Part shown: positions 8,340-12,947 of the stretch, piece after piece
Layout of the letters: each line of letters starts with the position of its first letter
How positions within the stretch are numbered: the first letter of the stretch is position 1
Source: Flavobacteriaceae bacterium
GTDB taxonomy: Bacteria > Bacteroidota > Bacteroidia > Flavobacteriales > Flavobacteriaceae
Reading direction: 5' to 3'
Length of the DNA: 12,947 nt
NCBI GenBank assembly: GCA_002702745.1
Contig: PABM01000026.1
Span: forward strand, 11,102 to 24,048
Position numbers and translations under genes: made by a program
The notes under the pieces: generated by a model
The model's input: the letters and a program-made list of their open reading frames with translations, nothing else
The model's database searches: none
Told to the model about the DNA's origin: nothing

Positions 8340-10028
8340 TTGAGTAAAACTTACACAATTACAGCAGCATTACCCTATACAAATGGTCCAATTCATATTG
8401 GTCATTTAGCTGGTGTTTATGTGCCTGCAGATATCTATGCTAGATATTTAAGAATCATGGGGAATGATGTTGTCTATATTTGTGGTAGTGATGAGCATGG
8501 TGTGCCAATAACAATCAAAGCAAAAAAAGAAAATAAAACTCCCCAGGAAATTGTAGATAGATATCATCAAAATATAAAGAATTCTTTTTCTGAATTTGGA
8601 ATTTCTTTTGACAACTATTCAAGAACCTCAGCAAAAATTCATCATGATACTGCATCTGAATTCTTTTTAAAGTTGCTTGAAAATAATTCTTTTGAAGAGT
8701 TAACTTCAGAACAATTTTATGATGAAGAGGAGGAACAATTTCTTCCTGATAGATTTTTAATAGGGACATGCCCTAAATGCGGATTTGAAGAATCCTATGG
8801 AGATCAGTGTGAAAAATGTGGTACTAGTCATAACCCTAGAGATTTAATTAATCCAAGATCTTCAATCACCGGAAATAAGCCATCTCTCAGAACAACTAAA
8901 CATTGGTATTTGAAGCTTGATAAATTTCAGGGGTTTTTAGAAAAATGGATTTTAGAGGATAATAAGGGAGTGTGGAAATCTAACGTTTATGGGCAATGTA
9001 AATCATGGTTAGATGATGGTCTAAAACCAAGAGCTGTTACTAGAGATTTAGACTGGGGGGTTCCTGTTCCTGTTAAAGATTCTAACGGAAAGGTCTTATA
9101 CGTTTGGTTCGATGCCCCAATTGGATATATTTCTTCAACTAAGGAATGGGCTATTGACAATAAACAGAATTGGGAGAAATATTGGAAGGATGATTACACT
9201 GAACTTATCCATTTTATAGGAAAAGACAATATAGTTTTCCATTGTATTATTTTTCCTGCCATGTTAAAAGCACACGGGGATTTTATTATTCCAAAGAATG
9301 TTCCAGCAAACGAATTTTTAAATCTTGAAGGTTCTAAAATTTCAACCTCAAAAAATTGGGCTGTCTGGTTACCAGAATTTTTAAATGATTTTCCTGGAAA
9401 ACAGGATGTTCTTAGATATGTTTTAACCATTAACGCCCCTGAAAATAAAGATAATGACTTTACGTGGAAAGATTTCCAGAATCGAAATAACGGTGAGTTA
9501 GTAGCAATATTAGGAAATTTTATTAATCGTGTAGTTGTCCTAACAAAAAAATATTATGAGTCTTACATTCCGGCTAATAATGAATTACTTGACAAAGACA
9601 AGAATGTCTTGGATTTAGTTAATAAATCAATTAACAAAGTAGAAGAATCGCTAATTAATTTTAAATTTAGAGATGCATGCTCAGAGTTCATGAATATCGC
9701 AAGAATAGGAAATAAATACCTAGCTGATGAGGAACCATGGAAAATAATAAAAGAAAATCCAGAGCGGGTAAAAACTGTGATATTTATTTCCCTACATATT
9801 TCATCAGTTTTAGCTATTGTTTCAGAGCCATTTATTCCTTTTACTTCTAATAAAATTAAAAATATTTTAAACTTTAAAGACAAAATTAATTGGACATGGA
9901 AAGATTTAAAAGATAAAGATTTTCTGATAAATGAGAATCATAAAATCAACGAACCAGAATTACTCTTTAACAGAATTGAGGATTCTGAAATTCAATTACA
10001 AATTGACAAATTACACAAAAGCAATTAA
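8340..10028 (+). CDS. metG: Methionine--tRNA ligase, short form without the C-terminal tRNA-binding domain
   Basis: MetG charges tRNA-Met with methionine using ATP. The class Ia signatures are clear: HIGH at 19-22 ([14 protein letters not shown]), the zinc knuckle C144-x2-C147 and C157-x2-C160, and the KMSKS loop as KISTSK (333-338) followed by NWAVW, the form seen in Bacteroidota. The anticodon-binding helical domain runs from about 385 to the end, including [13 protein letters not shown]. The protein stops at 562 aa with [17 protein letters not shown], the point where longer MetG proteins (about 680 aa) continue into an EMAPII-like tRNA-binding/dimerisation domain. That domain is absent here. 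The start is TTG 8340; the next in-frame ATG lies after the HIGH motif, so no ATG start is possible. The stop overlaps the convergent acyl-CoA dehydrogenase stop by 4 bp, leaving no room for a remnant domain. Confidence 0.95.
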   Translation: MSKTYTITAALPYTNGPIHIGHLAGVYVPADIYARYLRIMGNDVVYICGSDEHGVPITIKAKKENKTPQEIVDRYHQNIKNSFSEFGISFDNYSRTSAKIHHDTASEFFLKLLENNSFEELTSEQFYDEEEEQFLPDRFLIGTCPKCGFEESYGDQCEKCGTSHNPRDLINPRSSITGNKPSLRTTKHWYLKLDKFQGFLEKWILEDNKGVWKSNVYGQCKSWLDDGLKPRAVTRDLDWGVPVPVKDSNGKVLYVWFDAPIGYISSTKEWAIDNKQNWEKYWKDDYTELIHFIGKDNIVFHCIIFPAMLKAHGDFIIPKNVPANEFLNLEGSKISTSKNWAVWLPEFLNDFPGKQDVLRYVLTINAPENKDNDFTWKDFQNRNNGELVAILGNFINRVVVLTKKYYESYIPANNELLDKDKNVLDLVNKSINKVEESLINFKFRDACSEFMNIARIGNKYLADEEPWKIIKENPERVKTVIFISLHISSVLAIVSEPFIPFTSNKIKNILNFKDKINWTWKDLKDKDFLINENHKINEPELLFNRIEDSEIQLQIDKLHKSN

Positions 10029-11188
10029 GATTTTACCTCTTTAAATTCTGTGTCATCTATTACTGCTTTAGCAATAATTTCTCTCATTATTTCAGATGTT
10101 CCTGCCCCTATAGTTCCAACTCTACAATCTCTGTACATTCTAGCTAAAGGATATTCTTCACTAAACCCATTTCCACCAAAAAACTGTAGGCATTCAGTTG
10201 AAACTTTTTCATGAAGCTCTGTTACTAGAAGTTTAGCCATTGAACAAAGTTTTACATCATAAATATTCTTATTGTATAATTCACAACAATAATAACCAAA
10301 TACTTTAGCAGATTCAATTTCGGATGAAAGACTTGCAATTTTATGTCTGAGGGCTTGAAATTTATCAATCGTTTGACCGAATGATTTTCTCTGCTTCATG
10401 TACTTAATAGATTCAGAGATTGCAAATTCCATTGCACCAACACAACTTGGCACAAAAATTAATCTTTCTAACTGTAACCCATTCATTAAATAGTAAAAAC
10501 CTTTCCCTTCTTCGCCTATCAAATTTTCCTTGGGTACTTTTACGTTATCAAAGCTAATTTCAGCGGTATCTGATGCATGCCAACCAAGTTTATCGATTTT
10601 TGTTCTGTTTATTCCTTTTGAATTTAAATCAACCACAATAAGACTTATACCTTTGGCTCCTACTTTTGAATCAGTTTTGGCAACTGTTACTACAAAGTCG
10701 CCGTACACACCATTTGTAATAAATGTTTTTGAGCCGTTTAATAAATAATGGTCAACTTTATCTTCTGCCTTTGTTTTAATACTTTTTACATCAGAGCCAG
10801 CATCAGGTTCCGTAATTCCTATACATCCAATTAAATCACCCGAAATTATACCAGGCAAATATTTTCCTTTTAATTCTTCACTTCCATATTTAAGGATATA
10901 TGGAGATGACATACATTGAACCACTTGTTGTGTAATGACGAATCCACCAGAATTCATTTTTGACATTTCTTCAAATAGAATTACTTCAAAAAAGAAATCA
11001 AGATCAAAACCTCCATATTTTTCAGGGTAGGTAAGACCAAGAAAACCTTGATCGCCCATTTTTTTCCAAATATCTCTTGGGATTTTATGATCTGATTCCC
11101 ATTTATCAATATTTCCTTTAACTTCTTTATTTAAAAAATCTCTAAGACTCTCTCTAAACATTTCATGCTCCTTAGTAAAATAATTCAT
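10025..11188 (-). CDS. Acyl-CoA dehydrogenase, long-chain/isovaleryl-type active-site arrangement
   Basis: The 387-aa flavoenzyme catalyses FAD-dependent alpha,beta-dehydrogenation of an acyl-CoA, the first oxidative step of beta-oxidation. Family marks are [13 protein letters not shown] (122-134) at the FAD/substrate site, [10 protein letters not shown] (151-160), [19 protein letters not shown] (267-285) and [20 protein letters not shown] (335-354). At the usual catalytic position of medium/short-chain enzymes (YEGTSE) the sequence is IGAGTSEI (360-367), so that glutamate is absent. A glutamate instead occurs at E241 in GLQLERL, matching the alternative base position known in isovaleryl-CoA and long-chain dehydrogenases, so the enzyme should be active. 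Chain-length preference cannot be read. The gene is last in a reverse cluster, 2 bp after the small secreted-protein gene. Its ATG is at 11186-11188 and its TAA overlaps the metG stop. Confidence 0.93.
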   Translation of the reverse strand: MNYFTKEHEMFRESLRDFLNKEVKGNIDKWESDHKIPRDIWKKMGDQGFLGLTYPEKYGGFDLDFFFEVILFEEMSKMNSGGFVITQQVVQCMSSPYILKYGSEELKGKYLPGIISGDLIGCIGITEPDAGSDVKSIKTKAEDKVDHYLLNGSKTFITNGVYGDFVVTVAKTDSKVGAKGISLIVVDLNSKGINRTKIDKLGWHASDTAEISFDNVKVPKENLIGEEGKGFYYLMNGLQLERLIFVPSCVGAMEFAISESIKYMKQRKSFGQTIDKFQALRHKIASLSSEIESAKVFGYYCCELYNKNIYDVKLCSMAKLLVTELHEKVSTECLQFFGGNGFSEEYPLARMYRDCRVGTIGAGTSEIMREIIAKAVIDDTEFKEVKS

Positions 11189-11190
11189 GC

Positions 11191-11511
11191 TTATCTATTT
11201 TTACAACCTCTTTTGAAGAGAATGATTTCACCTAAATTTTTTGAATCACTTACAGCGATTTTTATTTCTTTGTATTTGGCATAACGAATAAAAATCTCTT
11301 TGGTATCATCTGAGATATCTAATTCAAAATATCCATCAAAATCTGTCAATTTTGGTTTTTGATTCAATTGTTTTTTATTAATTATTATTTCAGCACCAGG
11401 TATTGGAAGATTTGTTTTACAATCTATCACTGTACCACTTACTATTCTGTTTGGATATGCACACGTAGAGATTAAAAAAATAAAAATTATAATATTTAAA
11501 TTTTTAATCAT
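11191..11511 (-). CDS. Small secreted CarboxypepD_reg-like (transthyretin-like beta-sandwich) protein
   Basis: The 106-aa product starts with an export signal: charged MIKN, a hydrophobic run at about 5-14, then STC at 15-17. C17 could be a lipoprotein cysteine, but threonine at -1 is a poor lipobox, so signal peptidase I processing is equally possible. The rest reads as one CarboxypepD_reg-like domain: IVSGTVIDCKTNLPIPGAEIII (22-43, the G-x-V-x-D...P-x-x-G-A signature), LTDFDGYFELDI (55-66), and a final strand near GEIILF. In Bacteroidota this domain is common at the N terminus of TonB-dependent receptors, but here it stands alone with no barrel. Two other cysteines (C31, C103) could pair in the periplasm. 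It is 8 bp after the ligase and 2 bp before the dehydrogenase on the same strand, so it is almost certainly co-transcribed. Function unknown. Confidence 0.8.
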   Translation of the reverse strand: MIKNLNIIIFIFLISTCAYPNRIVSGTVIDCKTNLPIPGAEIIINKKQLNQKPKLTDFDGYFELDISDDTKEIFIRYAKYKEIKIAVSDSKNLGEIILFKRGCKNR

Positions 11512-11519
11512 TGATTATT

Positions 11520-12947
11520 TTATTCCCAAATTATTTTTTTGTCAGAATGATGCCATTCATCATATTTACCCATAAACATTTTATCAACATTACCTCTTTT
11601 TATTTTCATTGTTGGGGTCAAAATTTCATTTTGAGGAGTCCATTCATCTTTACATATCACAATAGTTGAAACTCTGAGATAATTAAAAGCCTTTGAATTA
11701 ACTGATGATAATTTATTTTCTAACTTATCGATAAGTTCATTTTTTGTAAGTTTTTTGCCTATATCTGAAATATTTACGAGCATAATAGGCTGAGGAATTC
11801 CTAAGCCAACAACACACATTTGCCCAAAATATTCAACTTCACCATAAAGAGCTTCGATTTTAGCAGGATCAATAAATTCACCCTTACTTGTTTTAAATGT
11901 ATCCTTAACTCTTCCGGTTATATATAAATGCCCATCATCATCAATTTTTCCTTTGTCTCCGGTATGAAGCCAACCGTTTTTTATAGTATTGTTTGTGGTT
12001 TCGGAATCATTATAATAACCTAACATTACGTATGGCCCTCTCATCAATACTTCTTCAGATCCTTCATCAATTTTAATTTCAACATTTGGTTGAACTTTAC
12101 CAACTGATCCAGGTTTACTAAAATTTGATCCTGGTAGTTGAGTTGTAATTGCACAATTTTCGGTCATACCATAACCAATTGTGATATTAACCCCAATTTT
12201 CCTAAACCAATTTCTTTGAGCAACTTGCATTGCAGCTGCACCAGAAATAATAACTTTTGCCTTGGATAGCCCGAGGCCTTTTTGGATTTTCTTTTTGATA
12301 ATAGAAGAAAGTAAAGGAATTGACAATAAGAAATCTAGTTTTTTCTGACTGAATTTAGATAATATACCCAACTGAAATTTTGTATAAATTCTTGGGACAC
12401 CAAAAAATACAGAGGGTTGAACTTCTGAGAGATTTTTTACAAATGTATCGATGGATTCAGTAAAGGATATTACACCTCCATGTTTGAATGTAGTAAATTC
12501 AATAGCAATTCTTTCTGCAATATGATTCATTGGTAGATATGAAAAGAATGAATTATTTCCTTCAAAATCAACACATAATGGATTATAACTTTCTGTGTAC
12601 ATCACATCTGTATTTTGATTTATATCAAAACTTAGAACTACACCTTTTGGATTTCCTGTTGTTCCCGATGTAAATATAATTGTCCATATATCATCTATGT
12701 TTGGATGATAATTTTCTTTTTGAGCTTCAAATTGGTTTATAAAATCATTCCATTGATATCCTCTGTCTATTTTAGAATTTCCCTCATAATGTGGAAATGC
12801 AATAACAGGCATTTCATTGTCAACACCATTTTTAATTTCATCCCAATTCTCAACTTTACCCATGAATAAAGCTTTCACATCACCAAACTCAAGCAGGTTT
12901 TTGATTTCATGAGATTTAAGACTTGGAAAAAATGGTACTGAAACATA
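11520..12947 (-). CDS. Long-chain fatty acid--CoA ligase (AMP-dependent synthetase), 5'-truncated by window edge
   Basis: The enzyme activates a fatty acid with ATP to an acyl-adenylate and passes it to CoA. The frame stays open to the right edge, reading YVSVPFFPSLKSHEI before the GTG at 12876-12878, which matches the family's early region, so the gene begins beyond the window and that GTG is internal. Motifs in order: P-loop TSGTTGNPKG (12642-12671), GYGMTENCAI, the hinge and adenylate-binding stretch HTGDKGKIDDDGHLYITGR, and the C-terminal LTPTMKIKRG near the usual catalytic lysine. The overall pattern follows the long-chain (FadD15/ACSL-like) group; an exact substrate cannot be assigned. 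It is the first visible gene of a reverse cluster with the small secreted protein and acyl-CoA dehydrogenase, which together cover fatty-acid activation and the first beta-oxidation step. The cluster promoter lies outside the window. Confidence 0.93.
   Translation of the reverse strand, partial: YVSVPFFPSLKSHEIKNLLEFGDVKALFMGKVENWDEIKNGVDNEMPVIAFPHYEGNSKIDRGYQWNDFINQFEAQKENYHPNIDDIWTIIFTSGTTGNPKGVVLSFDINQNTDVMYTESYNPLCVDFEGNNSFFSYLPMNHIAERIAIEFTTFKHGGVISFTESIDTFVKNLSEVQPSVFFGVPRIYTKFQLGILSKFSQKKLDFLLSIPLLSSIIKKKIQKGLGLSKAKVIISGAAAMQVAQRNWFRKIGVNITIGYGMTENCAITTQLPGSNFSKPGSVGKVQPNVEIKIDEGSEEVLMRGPYVMLGYYNDSETTNNTIKNGWLHTGDKGKIDDDGHLYITGRVKDTFKTSKGEFIDPAKIEALYGEVEYFGQMCVVGLGIPQPIMLVNISDIGKKLTKNELIDKLENKLSSVNSKAFNYLRVSTIVICKDEWTPQNEILTPTMKIKRGNVDKMFMGKYDEWHHSDKKIIWE

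Noticed and set aside
10090..10115. Dead acyl-CoA dehydrogenase because the canonical catalytic glutamate is missing
   Set aside because: Isovaleryl- and long-chain dehydrogenases lack it too and use a glutamate at the position of E241, which is present.
10029..10200. Possible frameshift separating metG from a downstream tRNA-binding domain
   Set aside because: No forward frame after the stop reads like the domain, and the DNA encodes the conserved C terminus of the dehydrogenase on the other strand.
12876..12878. GTG as the start of the acyl-CoA ligase
   Set aside because: The frame continues to the window edge with family-like residues (VSVPFFPS), so this is an internal valine codon.
1..12947. 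Mobile elements, CRISPR array, tRNA/rRNA genes, defence cassette
   Set aside because: All intergenic gaps are under 100 bp, no repeat/spacer pattern, transposase, integrase or tRNA-like cloverleaf was seen, and base composition looks even throughout.

Overview
The window is an AT-rich (roughly 30% GC by eye), tightly packed stretch of bacterial chromosome with nine genes plus two that run off its edges. The source is most likely a marine-type or otherwise AT-rich member of Bacteroidota/Flavobacteriia. The signs are the absence of Shine-Dalgarno sequences, a TAnnTTTG-type -7 box before mfd, a MetG with the [11 protein letters not shown] form of the KMSKS loop, an acyl-CoA dehydrogenase of a type I associate with Bacteroidota, and a small secreted CarboxypepD_reg-like protein. 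No tRNA, rRNA, CRISPR array, insertion sequence, phage gene or toxin/defence cassette is visible. This is a housekeeping region, and I did not find a convincing undescribed system in it.

Layout, left to right. A forward cluster, rsmA (5'-truncated by the window edge), mgtE and an arsC-type reductase, has gaps of only 2 and 10 bp and is probably one transcript. A reverse SSAT-like N-acetyltransferase runs tail to tail into arsC with a 17-bp coding overlap. Forward fbp (class I fructose-1,6-bisphosphatase) and mfd (transcription-repair coupling factor) follow. A reverse S66 LD-carboxypeptidase with a signal peptide shares its last 4 bp with mfd. Forward metG (methionyl-tRNA synthetase) diverges from the LD-carboxypeptidase and ends in a 4-bp overlap with a reverse cluster. 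That cluster reads, in transcription order, long-chain acyl-CoA ligase (5' end beyond the right edge), a small secreted beta-sandwich protein, and acyl-CoA dehydrogenase.

Functionally the region mixes ribosome maturation and magnesium uptake (rsmA/mgtE), arsenate or phosphatase-type redox chemistry, gluconeogenesis, transcription-coupled repair, peptidoglycan peptide trimming, tRNA charging, and fatty-acid activation plus the first beta-oxidation step. Only the rsmA-mgtE-arsC cluster and the ligase/small protein/dehydrogenase cluster look like co-transcribed units. The points most worth a second look are the MetG that stops just before the usual C-terminal tRNA-binding domain, four genes that can only begin at TTG or GTG, three tail-to-tail gene overlaps, the exported LD-carboxypeptidase, and the small secreted protein wedged between two fatty-acid genes. 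No gap between genes exceeds 100 bp.
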